DNA of 64,000 nucleotides. It comes from Gammaproteobacteria bacterium. GTDB taxonomy: Bacteria > Pseudomonadota > Gammaproteobacteria > Steroidobacterales > GCA-2729495. The notes beneath the pieces are model-generated. The model was given only the letters and a program-made list of their open reading frames with translations, had not been told where the DNA came from and searched no databases. Shown one piece after another: positions 18,814 to 27,666 of the stretch (positions within the stretch are counted from its first letter, which is position 1; each line of letters starts with the position of its first letter). The stretch spans positions 186,001 through 250,000 of the forward strand of contig JAAERX010000077.1 of NCBI GenBank assembly GCA_024229935.1, given 5' to 3'. A program made the position numbers and the translations under genes.

Positions 18814-20010
18814 ATGAATCTTCTAGGTCCAATTTTGGCGTTCGCCACCACAGCGGTTCTTATCGTGCTGCTTAGACCTTTGGCAAAAGCTATTGGCCTT
18901 GTTGATATCCCCTCTGGCCGGAAAAATCATGCAGGTAATATACCGCTTATTGGCGGGCTGGCCATATTTTTTGGTGTGCTGATATCAATTTTTGTGCATG
19001 AAAAATTTATACCTTCAGAAGCATTAACAACTTCACCGCTACCTTCTTTTTTTCTTGCTGGCTTCATTCTTCTGGTTGTTGGTGCGCTGGATGATTATCG
19101 TCCTATGCCTGCATCAGTCCGGTTATTGGCGCAGGTTATTGCCAGCCTGGTTATGATTTATGGTGGTGGAACTGTATTAACAGATCTTGGCTATCTTAGT
19201 TTCAACAGTACCCCCTTAGCGCTGGGCATGCTAGCTGTGCCATTTACTGTATTTGCATGTCTTGGCGTAATAAATGCCATGAACATGTGTGACGGGCTTG
19301 ATGGTTTAAGCGGTAGCATGGCATTGATCGCTCTGCTTGGTTTCGGCATTGCAAATACCCTGTGGGGTGACATGGGGAATCAGTATCTGATAGTGGCATT
19401 TGCCGCATGTGTCGCCAGTTTTTTAATGTTTAATTTGCGTACTCTGTGGTTCTCGAATGCCTGGGTTTTTCTTGGTGATGCGGGCAGCATGTTTCTGGGT
19501 ATGGCCTTGTCATGGATGGCCATTAGTCTGTCGCAGGGTGCTGAAAGGGCTATTACCCCAGCTTCTGCGCTCTGGTTTCTGATGCTGCCCGTCTATGATG
19601 CTGTGTGCATGATGGTGCGACGAATTCTAAAGAAGCATTCGCCATTTGCGGCTGACCGTGAACACCTTCATCATATTTTCCTGCTGGCAGGTTTTTCGGT
19701 AGGTGAGACTGTCACGCTCATGTCAGGTATTGCTGTTGCTGGTGTTGTAGTCGGCTTAGGTAGTATCTATTTTCAACTTCCTGATTTATTAGTGGCAGTA
19801 TTATTTCTCAGTGGAGGCGGACTTTACTACTTTGCTGTCAGCCGGGCCTGGCGGGTTATGCGATTCCTGAGTCGCTCAATATGCCGTCGTAAGCAGATTG
19901 AACGAAGGTCCCCCATCGCTCGCAGGAAAGGTTTAAATGTTAATTATACTGGACCGGAACGAAGGTCTAATATTGATCGCCGTCAGGAATCTATACGTCG
20001 TACTAATTAA
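18814..20010 (+). CDS. WecA-type polyprenyl-phosphate sugar-1-phosphate transferase
   Basis: Integral membrane enzyme that transfers an amino-sugar phosphate to undecaprenyl phosphate, the first step in building a lipid-linked glycan. The 398-residue protein has the family acidic motif DDYRPMP near residue 94, NAMNMCDGLDGLSG near 156, FLGDAGSMFLG, and the REHLHHI histidine motif. These are the MraY/WecA catalytic positions. It has about eleven membrane spans. An unusual basic C-terminus repeats an RR pattern (ERRSPIARR, then GPERRSNIDRR). No Shine-Dalgarno is visible and the leader is an AT run, so the start could be weakly translated. It is the only glycan-initiating enzyme in the window. 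Confidence 0.88.
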   Translation: MNLLGPILAFATTAVLIVLLRPLAKAIGLVDIPSGRKNHAGNIPLIGGLAIFFGVLISIFVHEKFIPSEALTTSPLPSFFLAGFILLVVGALDDYRPMPASVRLLAQVIASLVMIYGGGTVLTDLGYLSFNSTPLALGMLAVPFTVFACLGVINAMNMCDGLDGLSGSMALIALLGFGIANTLWGDMGNQYLIVAFAACVASFLMFNLRTLWFSNAWVFLGDAGSMFLGMALSWMAISLSQGAERAITPASALWFLMLPVYDAVCMMVRRILKKHSPFAADREHLHHIFLLAGFSVGETVTLMSGIAVAGVVVGLGSIYFQLPDLLVAVLFLSGGGLYYFAVSRAWRVMRFLSRSICRRKQIERRSPIARRKGLNVNYTGPERRSNIDRRQESIRRTN

Positions 20011-20032
20011 CCTAATCAATTTTTAGGTTAAT
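20006..20032. terminator. Inverted repeat between convergent genes, possible bidirectional terminator
   Basis: Perfect 10-bp inverted repeat ATTAACCTAA / TTAGGTTAAT with a 7-nt loop, spanning the stop codons of both the WecA-like gene and the phosphopantetheinyl transferase gene. There is no clear U-tract on either strand, so termination is only suggested by position. Confidence 0.4.
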
Positions 20033-20696
20033 GGCTTTGTGAGATCCATGCGCTGCTAACTATAAGTTCACTGTTTTTATAGTAGCGCCCCTGTAACTTA
20101 TCAACCAGAGATGCATCAAAGTTTTCGCTGTGTGATTGAGCACTGAAGCTTGCATCCTGTTCATGCAGCACTATTTCCATTTCCTGAAAGTCTACAAAGC
20201 AATTAACCAGTGGGTAAATACATTTGTAAACAGCTTCTTTAATGCTGAATAGCAGCTTTGCATGTTCATTAATTATATAGGTCGATTGTTCTTCAGGGCG
20301 GCAGATCATTTTTGCTACCTCAGGGCTTAGTGTTTCTGCGGATTCAATGTCCAGGCCTATGCCCGTTATTACTGAGCGGTAAGCAATAACTGCAGCAGCA
20401 TGGCCACCACTATGGCTGATGCTGCCACAGATGTTATTCGGCCAGACTGGGGCACGATCAGGCCCTTTTGGTATTGCTGTCATGGGTAGATTCAACTGTT
20501 GCATTGCCTGATGCGCACAGTATCTGCCGTGTGTGAATTCCAGCAGACGTTTCTTGATCATATTGTGAGTACAGTCCGCTTCAGCAGGCAGTAAGCTCGC
20601 ATGCTCGGGTAGGGCCCTTGAGTAATGCGCTGCGATATCTTTTGGAAACAGGCTTAGCAGCTGGATGTCTGTATTTGGGATAATGTTGCTGTTCAT
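20028..20696 (-). CDS. 4'-phosphopantetheinyl transferase, EntD-like
   Basis: Transfers phosphopantetheine from CoA to a carrier-protein serine. About 222 residues, with FTHGRYCAHQAM, the substrate-site segment GSISHSGGHA, the Mg-binding motif GIGLDIE, and FSIKEAVYKCIYP. This is the usual order for the EntD/Sfp family. The ATG at 20696 is chosen over the track start at 20738; neither has a convincing Shine-Dalgarno, so up to 14 more residues are possible. It is convergent with the WecA-like gene and divergent from gltX. No non-ribosomal peptide or polyketide synthase lies in the window, so the carrier protein it serves is unknown. Confidence 0.85.
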   Translation of the reverse strand: MNSNIIPNTDIQLLSLFPKDIAAHYSRALPEHASLLPAEADCTHNMIKKRLLEFTHGRYCAHQAMQQLNLPMTAIPKGPDRAPVWPNNICGSISHSGGHAAAVIAYRSVITGIGLDIESAETLSPEVAKMICRPEEQSTYIINEHAKLLFSIKEAVYKCIYPLVNCFVDFQEMEIVLHEQDASFSAQSHSENFDASLVDKLQGRYYKNSELIVSSAWISQSH

Positions 20697-20789
20697 ATGT
20701 TGCAGTTTGCCGAAAGACAGCCGCTTCTGCCAATGCATGTGCCTGCTCTGCTAGAATTGCCCGCCCTGACAAGATCTGGCCGAGTAAAT

Positions 20790-22202
20790 ATGACTCTTAA
20801 AACACGTTTTGCCCCCAGCCCAACCGGCTATCTGCATATAGGAGGTGTCCGTACGGCATTGTTTTCCTGGTTGCATGCCAGAAGGCATGGAGGCTCATTT
20901 GTGCTGCGTATAGAAGATACGGACCGGGAACGCTCTACCCAGGTGTCTATTGATGCGATTCTTGAGGGCATGAAGTGGCTTGGGCTGAGCTGGGATGAGG
21001 GTCCGTATTACCAGACAGACCGCTTTGACCGCTATAAGGAACTGGCTAACAAGCTGCTTGCTGATGATAAAGCTTACCGTTGTTATTGCAGCAAGGAAGA
21101 GCTGGATAGGATACGTACAGAGCAGGTTGCTCGAGGTGAGAACCCTCGTTATGACGGCCGCTGTCGAAAGCGTACAGAACCTTGTGGGGATGTGAGCCCG
21201 GTTATCCGTTTTCATATACCTGAAACCGGGCATGTGGAGATCGATGACCTTGTGCGCGGGAAAGTGACCTATGAAAATGACATGTTGGATGATCTGGTCA
21301 TTATGCGTCCGGATGGCACACCCACATTTCATTTTGGTGTAGTTATAGATGATGCGGATATGGGGATAACACACGTTATTCGTGGGGACGACCATCTCAA
21401 CAATACAGCCCGTCATGTACACATTATCGAAGCGCTTGGGTTTACACGTCCGGTCTATGCACATCTGCCGATGATTCTGGGGGCTGATGGTTCGCGTTTG
21501 TCAAAACGCCATGGTGCAGTCAATGTGCTGGAGTACCGTGAAGAGGGATATTTGCCAGAGGCAGTACTGAATTACTTGGTTCGTCTTGGCTGGTCTCATG
21601 GTGATCAGGAATTATTCAGTCTTGATGAAATGATTGAGTTATTTGATGTTAGTGATGTCAATGCATCAGCCTCAAAATTTAACCCGGAAAAACTGACTTG
21701 GTTAAACCAGCAATACATCATGGCGGCTGACCCTATTGATCTGATGCCGCAATTTCTTGAGCAGATGGGTAAGGTGGGTGTAGACCCTTCTAAGGGACCG
21801 GCGCCACAAAGGGTGATTGAAGCCTATCGTGAGCGGGCTGAAACGCTTAGAGAGCTGGCTGCTAGTGTGCGTTACCTCTATGAGGATGAGGTGCCGCTGG
21901 ATGAGAAATCTGCCAAAAAGAATCTTCGCCCGGTTATTAAGGATGCGCTTGAGGCATTAAGCGATGAGTTTGCAACTATCGATACGTGGAGTGCTGCCAA
22001 TATTCATGCAGCTATGGAAAAAGTGGCCAACAAACGTGAGCTTAAATTTGGCAAAATTGGTCAGCCCTTAAGGGTTGCTGTTACGGGAGGGCCGATAAGT
22101 CCTCCGATTGACATAACGGTTGAGTTGGTTGGCAAGGAGCGAACGCTGGCTAGGCTGGGTAAAGCTGTGGTGTATATAGATGCTAGGATTGCGGCAGGGT
22201 AG
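20790..22202 (+). CDS. gltX: Glutamyl-tRNA synthetase
   Basis: Charges tRNA-Glu; a tRNA-Glu gene lies 340 nt downstream. From the ATG at 20790 the protein is 470 residues, as in E. coli (471). It begins TLKTRFAPSPTGYLHIGG, which holds the HIGH-type motif, and has the KMSKS-type motif as LSKRHG near residue 237. A cysteine pair CYC near residue 98 and a later YDGRCR resemble the zinc site of bacterial GltX. The track start at 20697 is an upstream extension into the divergent gene and is rejected because the family starts right before the RFAPSPTG segment. Confidence 0.97.
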   Translation: MTLKTRFAPSPTGYLHIGGVRTALFSWLHARRHGGSFVLRIEDTDRERSTQVSIDAILEGMKWLGLSWDEGPYYQTDRFDRYKELANKLLADDKAYRCYCSKEELDRIRTEQVARGENPRYDGRCRKRTEPCGDVSPVIRFHIPETGHVEIDDLVRGKVTYENDMLDDLVIMRPDGTPTFHFGVVIDDADMGITHVIRGDDHLNNTARHVHIIEALGFTRPVYAHLPMILGADGSRLSKRHGAVNVLEYREEGYLPEAVLNYLVRLGWSHGDQELFSLDEMIELFDVSDVNASASKFNPEKLTWLNQQYIMAADPIDLMPQFLEQMGKVGVDPSKGPAPQRVIEAYRERAETLRELAASVRYLYEDEVPLDEKSAKKNLRPVIKDALEALSDEFATIDTWSAANIHAAMEKVANKRELKFGKIGQPLRVAVTGGPISPPIDITVELVGKERTLARLGKAVVYIDARIAAG

Positions 22203-22507
22203 AAAATATAGCCACAAAAAACTCACCTATTAAAATGGAGATGGGGCGACAGTGCAGATTAAATCAAATGGACCTGATTACCTATGCGCTCAACAGGAAG
22301 CAGATTTAGATCATTTTAATGCCCCCTGAGTGCTCTTATGTGGCCTCTCTGGTTGCAGTCTGCTTTTACTCCCTCACTAAGGGAAAACCTCAGTTTGAAT
22401 AGCAAACCTAGCAGGTTTAGCCCTTTGGGAGTTGCATCTATGTATAGCAATGGACAACAGCTAAAGGCTTACTTGAGATCGTCTGTGTATTATCTGTACA
22501 AAGAATA
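22203..22507. other. Gene-free stretch between gltX and the tRNA operon
   Basis: About 305 nt with no credible ORF. A short hairpin of the type AAACCTAGCAGGTTT lies near 22404-22420. Nothing else was recognised, and no gltX terminator with a clear U-tract was found. Confidence 0.4.
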
Positions 22508-22537
22508 AAGGGCTTACAGTGTAAGCTGTAAGCCCTT
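22508..22537 (-). terminator. Rho-independent terminator of the tRNA-Ala/tRNA-Glu operon
   Basis: Perfect 12-bp stem AAGGGCTTACAG / CTGTAAGCCCTT with a 6-nt loop. Read on the minus strand, it is followed by TTTATTCTTT. It lies just behind tRNA-Glu in the direction of transcription. Confidence 0.8.
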
Positions 22538-22545
22538 GAATTGTA

Positions 22546-22620
22546 TGGCGTCCCCAAGGGGATTTGAACCCCTGTTACCGCCGTGAAAGGGCGGTGTCCT
22601 AACCACTAGACGATGGGGAC
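22546..22620 (-). tRNA. tRNA-Glu (anticodon TTC)
   Basis: 75-nt cloverleaf with encoded CCA on the minus strand. It starts GTCCCCATCGTCTAG, the anticodon arm ACCGCCCTTTCACGGCGGT gives TTC, and it ends GGGGACGCCA. It is very close to enterobacterial tRNA-Glu. It is second in a tRNA-Ala/tRNA-Glu operon. Confidence 0.97.
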
Positions 22621-22647
22621 GAGACGGTAGCAAAGCTATCGCAAACT

Positions 22648-22723
<76 letters not shown>

Positions 22724-22740
22724 AAGCTCGTCGCGGCGAG

Positions 22741-22769
22741 ACTGTACGCGAGCCCCCAGGGGGTGTCAA
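22741..22769 (-). promoter_or_regulatory. Promoter of the tRNA-Ala/tRNA-Glu operon
   Basis: On the minus strand: perfect -35 TTGACA, 17-nt spacer, -10 TACAGT. A GC-rich discriminator (CTCGCCGCG) follows directly before the mature tRNA-Ala end. A GC-rich discriminator is the known hallmark of stringently controlled stable-RNA promoters, so ppGpp control is likely. Confidence 0.7.
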
Positions 22770-22943
22770 GGAAGGCAGAGGCTTCTAGCCCCTGTAATCA
22801 GAGTACCTGAGGGGTTTGGTGAGTTTCTCCTTTTGAGTCCGTGAGATATTCTAAAGGGTGTATATGTTGTGTTGGTAACACCCTGTCTGCTATGTGAAAA
22901 TACAGGCAATGCCGTAATTCGTGTTGTAGGTGGATACAACAGG

Positions 22944-25019
22944 ATGTGGGCGGTGTTACTAACGGGTGTGGGTTTGAATCAGATATTTCCGTATATCGCT
23001 GTTGCGGCTGTTAGCCTGATATTGGCTTGTTATGTATTGACTGCAGGAGCGGGTCTTATTTTTCGTTCCCAGGTGCTCGGTGCCGCACTGGCTGGCCTGG
23101 TCTGGGCTTTGTGGTATGGCCTTGTCCCTCAGGACTGGGACCGTGGTGTCGGATCATTTCTTGCTGAATTAATACTATTGATAGGCTGGTTCGGTTTACT
23201 GGAACGTATTTTACGTGGCCCATATCTGCAATCAATGCCTGAGCTGGTACGCAGAGGGGTACGCTGGGTATGGCTGTTGGTGTTATTGCTGGCAACCGTT
23301 GTGCTCCTATCACCGGCCAGTCTGCAGCAAATCCTGCCGCTTTATGAAGTTCTGCCTGCGGGTTTACTGACACTAAGTCTGCTTGCCTTTGTTTTATCTG
23401 CCCAGTTATACGGTGATGCCACTATTGAGCCATACTCAGCTCTGCGCGCTTTTTGTCTTGCGGCCGTGCTGATTCTTGGTAGTCAGAGTTTTATGTATGC
23501 TCTTGTGTTACTGATGCCGGTTACACCGGACTGGCTTAGTTTGCTAAGGGTTGTGGCTTTGCTGATTGCAGCAGGCTTGCTTGCGTTTTGTGTCCATATT
23601 AATCCTCAGTGGTCACTGGCTATTTTTGTGTCCCCTGAGGCTCGGGTATATGCGCCACGCTTACTGACAGCGGGGGGTGTTTTATTGCTGGTGCTGGTAT
23701 CCATACCACTGTTCCGTGCCCTTAATCCGGATACAGTTATTTGGGCTGCCCCATTTTATGTCGTGATGCTGGCGCTATTTTTTCTGCCGGTGCTGTTCTC
23801 AGAACAATTGAGGGCTCAGTTGCGTGTATTTGTCAGTAAGCACTTTCTGCCGTTTCGGTATGACTACAGAGAAGAATGGTTACGTTTGATTGATACGTTG
23901 GCCTCCCCTGGACAAGAAAAGCCTCTACCTGAGAGAGCTATTCAGGCGCTGGCACAGATTGTTGGCAGCCCTGCCGGTGTACTTTGGATGCGTACCTCTG
24001 AGGAGGGTGCCTTTCAGTGTATAGAGTCCTGGAACACTAAGCTGTCATCAGATGTCATGGTTGACCCTGCTGACCCGGTCATCATGTTTATGCGTGAACG
24101 TCAATGGATTCTGGATACAGCAGAGCTTAACCGTCAGCCAGATTTGTACCCGGGTTTAAGTCGTCCTGGCTGGCTGGAATCTTTTCCTGATGTTTTATTG
24201 ATTGTGCCGTTGATTAGCAGTGAAACAGTAATTGGTTTTGTAGTTTTACTTCAATCAAGTTCTGCTTTTCGACTGACGTTTGAAGAGATTGATCTGTTAA
24301 GAACATCAGGACGACAGGTTGCTGCTCATTTGGCGCAATACCATGCTGACCGGCAGTTGGCAGAGTCACGTCAGTTTGAGGCTTTTAATCGTTTGACTGC
24401 CTTTGTCATGCATGACCTCAAGAATCTTATTGCCCAGCAGTCCCTGATGGTAAAGAACGCTACAAAACATAAGGGCAACCCGAAGTTTTTTGAAGATGCG
24501 ATGGCGACTATTGATAATTCAGTTGCACGTATGAATAAGTTGTTGCAACAACTGCAGACGGGTGATGCCAGTGGTCCCTGTCGTGTAGTTAGCATGGCGT
24601 CATGTATACAAGATGCACAACGAAAATGTATAGGCCAGGAGCCTGAACCTATATTTACTGAGCCATCTTTGGACATTGAGGTGAACATTGATGCTGAGCG
24701 TTTGACAAGCATTCTTGCGCACTTGATCCGTAATGCGCAGGATGCTTGTGATGCGTCAGGAGAGGTGTGCATTGAACTTGATATTTCAGATAACCGTATC
24801 TGTCTGGATATTCGTGACAATGGCTGTGGGATGGAAGAAGAATTTGTTCGTAACCGATTATTTCGTCCTTTTGATACGACCAAGGGAAGTCAGGGTATGG
24901 GCATAGGTGCCTATCAGGCCCGATCATTTATTGTTTCAACAGGTGGTTCAATGCGGGTAGATTCAGCTCCTGGTGAAGGGACCTTGGTGTCTATACAGCT
25001 ACCACTTGCAGAAATCTGA
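22944..25019 (+). CDS. prsK: PEP-CTERM/XrtA system histidine kinase PrsK
   Basis: Membrane sensor kinase of the exosortase-linked regulatory pair. From ATG 22944 (GGTGG 11 nt upstream) it has 691 residues. About ten transmembrane helices span residues 10-320, a GAF-like domain about 350-475, the H-box AFVMHDLKNLIAQQ with the phospho-accepting His near residue 489, N-box LAHLIRNAQDACD, G1 DIRDNGCGM and G2 GMGIGAYQAR. The H-box and the following KHKGNPKFFEDAM stretch match PrsK as I know it. The track start at 22869 adds 25 residues without support. prsR follows after 94 nt. Exosortase and PEP-CTERM proteins are not in the window. Confidence 0.88.
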   Translation: MWAVLLTGVGLNQIFPYIAVAAVSLILACYVLTAGAGLIFRSQVLGAALAGLVWALWYGLVPQDWDRGVGSFLAELILLIGWFGLLERILRGPYLQSMPELVRRGVRWVWLLVLLLATVVLLSPASLQQILPLYEVLPAGLLTLSLLAFVLSAQLYGDATIEPYSALRAFCLAAVLILGSQSFMYALVLLMPVTPDWLSLLRVVALLIAAGLLAFCVHINPQWSLAIFVSPEARVYAPRLLTAGGVLLLVLVSIPLFRALNPDTVIWAAPFYVVMLALFFLPVLFSEQLRAQLRVFVSKHFLPFRYDYREEWLRLIDTLASPGQEKPLPERAIQALAQIVGSPAGVLWMRTSEEGAFQCIESWNTKLSSDVMVDPADPVIMFMRERQWILDTAELNRQPDLYPGLSRPGWLESFPDVLLIVPLISSETVIGFVVLLQSSSAFRLTFEEIDLLRTSGRQVAAHLAQYHADRQLAESRQFEAFNRLTAFVMHDLKNLIAQQSLMVKNATKHKGNPKFFEDAMATIDNSVARMNKLLQQLQTGDASGPCRVVSMASCIQDAQRKCIGQEPEPIFTEPSLDIEVNIDAERLTSILAHLIRNAQDACDASGEVCIELDISDNRICLDIRDNGCGMEEEFVRNRLFRPFDTTKGSQGMGIGAYQARSFIVSTGGSMRVDSAPGEGTLVSIQLPLAEI

Positions 25020-25113
25020 GTTTAAGGTATTGAATAGTATGGTCAAGCAGGTAGGTATATCGGTAAACTAACTTTGTGTGTTGATATATATCTAAGTCGA
25101 AGCATGCGTACAC

Positions 25114-26490
25114 ATGGAGATGAAGTTGAGTAAGCCCACAAGAAAATTACTTGTAGTGGAAGATGACCCTGGCCTGCAGAGTCAGTTACGCTGGTGCTTT
25201 GAAAATTATGAGGTGCTTGTTGCTGAGGACAGGGAGTCTGCGCTGGCTCAGTTGAGACGTCATGAGCCGGCTGTGGTTTTGCAGGATTTGGGTTTGCCAC
25301 CTGATTCAGAAGGTGTGGCTGAAGGGTTCGCAACGCTGGAAGAAACGCTATCAATCTCACCTGATACCAAGGTCATAGTGGTTACCGGGCATGGTGACCA
25401 GGAAAATGCCTTACGTGCAGTCAGTCTTGGTGCATATGATTTTTATCAAAAACCGGTAGAGACAGAAACTCTTCAGTTAATTGTTGATCGTGCTTACCAG
25501 ATGTGTGAACTGGAGCAGGAAAATCAACGTTTGTTGCGACAGGAGAGTACATCTCCACTCGATGGGATTATTGCGGCCAGTGAAAAGATGTTGGAAGTTT
25601 GTCGTATGGTTGAGAAAGTGGCACCGACTAATGCGACAACGCTGCTTTTGGGGGAGAGTGGTACAGGTAAAGAGTTGCTTGCACGTGCACTGCATTCACT
25701 GAGTGACAGGGCCGACAAGCCTTTTGTGGCAATAAATTGCGCTGCGATTCCGGACAGTCTGCTGGAAAGTGAACTATTTGGGCATGAAAAAGGCGCATTC
25801 ACAGGTGCCGTTAAGCAGACACAAGGGCGCATAGAAACGGCAGATACGGGTACATTATTTCTAGACGAGCTAGGCGATATGCCGCTCGCACTGCAGTCCA
25901 AGTTATTACGCTTTTTACAGGAACGCGTTATCGAGCGTGTTGGTGGACGTGAGGAAATCAATGTAGATGTACGGGTTGTTTGTGCGACAAACCAGAATCT
26001 TGAGACTGCCATCCAGGATGGCGGGTTTCGAGAAGATTTGTATTACCGTATTAGTGAAATAACAATTGATATACCACCTTTGCGTGAGCGTAAAGGTGGG
26101 CGTGTCATCCTTGCCCGAAGTTTATTAGAGAAATTTTCGGCCCAGCAGGGGAGGGCTTTTAAAGGCTTTAGTACAGATGCACAGAATGCTATCCAAAATT
26201 ATCACTGGCCTGGTAATGTACGTGAGCTGGAGAATAAAATTAAAGGTGCCATCATTATGGCAGAGGGCAAGCAGATTACAGCAGTAGACATGGCGTTGAC
26301 TGACGTTGATGACACTCCACCGAGTCTGAACTTGCGAGAGGTGCGCCGGAATGCTGAAGGTCAGGCAATTCGACGGGCACTGGTACATGCATCCGGCAAT
26401 ATTTCTAAAGCCGCTAAAACGCTGGGTATTACTAGACCGACTTTGTATGACTTATTGGAAAAGTACGGTATTAGGTCAGAGAAGAGCTGA
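25114..26490 (+). CDS. prsR: PEP-CTERM system sigma-54-dependent response regulator PrsR
   Basis: Transcription activator of 458 residues, partner of PrsK. Receiver domain at residues 10-125 with the phospho-acceptor Asp in VVLQDLGLPP near residue 57. AAA+ sigma-54 activator domain at about 150-390 with Walker A GESGTGKE near 180 and the sigma-54 contact loop GAFTGA near 227. A Fis-type helix-turn-helix at the C-terminus contains NISKAAKTLGITRPTLYDLL. In known systems PrsR works with RpoN to switch on exopolysaccharide and PEP-CTERM genes. I looked for -24/-12 sites in the window and found no convincing one. It is convergent with galE. Two nearby ATGs leave the exact start open by two residues. 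Confidence 0.9.
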   Translation: MEMKLSKPTRKLLVVEDDPGLQSQLRWCFENYEVLVAEDRESALAQLRRHEPAVVLQDLGLPPDSEGVAEGFATLEETLSISPDTKVIVVTGHGDQENALRAVSLGAYDFYQKPVETETLQLIVDRAYQMCELEQENQRLLRQESTSPLDGIIAASEKMLEVCRMVEKVAPTNATTLLLGESGTGKELLARALHSLSDRADKPFVAINCAAIPDSLLESELFGHEKGAFTGAVKQTQGRIETADTGTLFLDELGDMPLALQSKLLRFLQERVIERVGGREEINVDVRVVCATNQNLETAIQDGGFREDLYYRISEITIDIPPLRERKGGRVILARSLLEKFSAQQGRAFKGFSTDAQNAIQNYHWPGNVRELENKIKGAIIMAEGKQITAVDMALTDVDDTPPSLNLREVRRNAEGQAIRRALVHASGNISKAAKTLGITRPTLYDLLEKYGIRSEKS

Positions 26491-26507
26491 AAGCTTTGCT
26501 CGCTGCT

Positions 26508-27503
26508 TTACTCTGCAGGATATTTGAGCAGGTGTTTTTCCCAGTCCAGTTGTGATTGCACAATGATATCAAGGTCGTCATATTTGGGTTTCCAGCCAAG
26601 CATTTCCTGAATGCGGTCGGCTACGGCGATTAACATGGGTGGGTCACCAGCACGGCGTGGGCCTTCTTCGATAGCTAATGATGAACCATGTGCCTTTTCA
26701 ACTGCTGCAAGTACTTCGCGGACACTGTAACCATGCCCATAGCCGCAATTGAGCGTAGCTGATTCGCCACCTTTGCGAAGATACGTGAGCGCATTAAGGT
26801 GTGCGCTGGCAAGGTCTTCTACATGTATGTAGTCCCTTAAACCAGTGCCATCAGGTGTTGGGTAATCAGTACCAAAAATATATAGTTTGTCCCGTTTCCC
26901 TACAGCAGCTTCACAAGCAACTTTTACCAGCAGGGTAGATTTACTGGTGGAGAGCCCTATACGACCACCTGGGTCTGAGCCAGCAACATTAAAATAACGT
27001 AAGGCAACATGCTTTAGCTCAGTTGCACGACTGGTGTCCCTGAGCATCCACTCAGTCATAAGTTTAGAGCTGCCATAGGGGTTGATGGGCTGGTTCGGAG
27101 ACTCTTCTGAGGCGTGGCCTGTTTCTGGTATTCCGTAGACAGCAGCCGTAGAAGAAAAAATAAGATGTTTAACCTTAGCATGGACAGCACAGCTAAGCAG
27201 GTTATGGCTGGAACATGTGTTATTACCATAGTACTTAAGGGGGTCTTCGACAGATTCCGGTACAATAATATGAGCAGCGAAATGCATGATCGTGTCGACG
27301 TTATAGTCAGCTAACACTTTTGTTACCAGATCGTGATCACCCGTATCTCCGACAATGAGCTCGGCACCAAGTACAGCTGATTTGAACCCGGTGGATAGGT
27401 TGTCAAGTACAACAACGTTCTCACCTGCCTCAATAAGTTGACGCGTGACATGGCTGCCGATATAACCGGCGCCTCCTGTAACAAGAATGCTAGTTGAGCT
27501 CAT
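26508..27503 (-). CDS. galE: UDP-glucose 4-epimerase
   Basis: Interconverts UDP-glucose and UDP-galactose in the Leloir pathway and for polysaccharide building blocks. The 331-residue protein has the NAD motif GGAGYIGSH at residues 9-17, the GalE-type segment VLDNLSTGF, the Ser/Thr site SSTAAVYG, and the catalytic Tyr-x3-Lys in NPYGSSK near 146. It is convergent with prsR across 17 nt and has no other galactose genes nearby, so a polysaccharide role is more likely than galactose use. That last point is inference. Confidence 0.92.
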   Translation of the reverse strand: MSSTSILVTGGAGYIGSHVTRQLIEAGENVVVLDNLSTGFKSAVLGAELIVGDTGDHDLVTKVLADYNVDTIMHFAAHIIVPESVEDPLKYYGNNTCSSHNLLSCAVHAKVKHLIFSSTAAVYGIPETGHASEESPNQPINPYGSSKLMTEWMLRDTSRATELKHVALRYFNVAGSDPGGRIGLSTSKSTLLVKVACEAAVGKRDKLYIFGTDYPTPDGTGLRDYIHVEDLASAHLNALTYLRKGGESATLNCGYGHGYSVREVLAAVEKAHGSSLAIEEGPRRAGDPPMLIAVADRIQEMLGWKPKYDDLDIIVQSQLDWEKHLLKYPAE

Positions 27504-27666
27504 ATGCGAGTTTGTCTCTTTAAGTTATTATTTTAGTATGGCGGTAGAATACCAATAATTCTGTACCGGTTGTCTTATATTCTGTCACTATTAGTAAAAT
27601 CTTTTGTCTGACATAAGTCAGATAGTTATCGTTAAATACCAATGTGCTGGAGTTAGAGCTGTTTTG

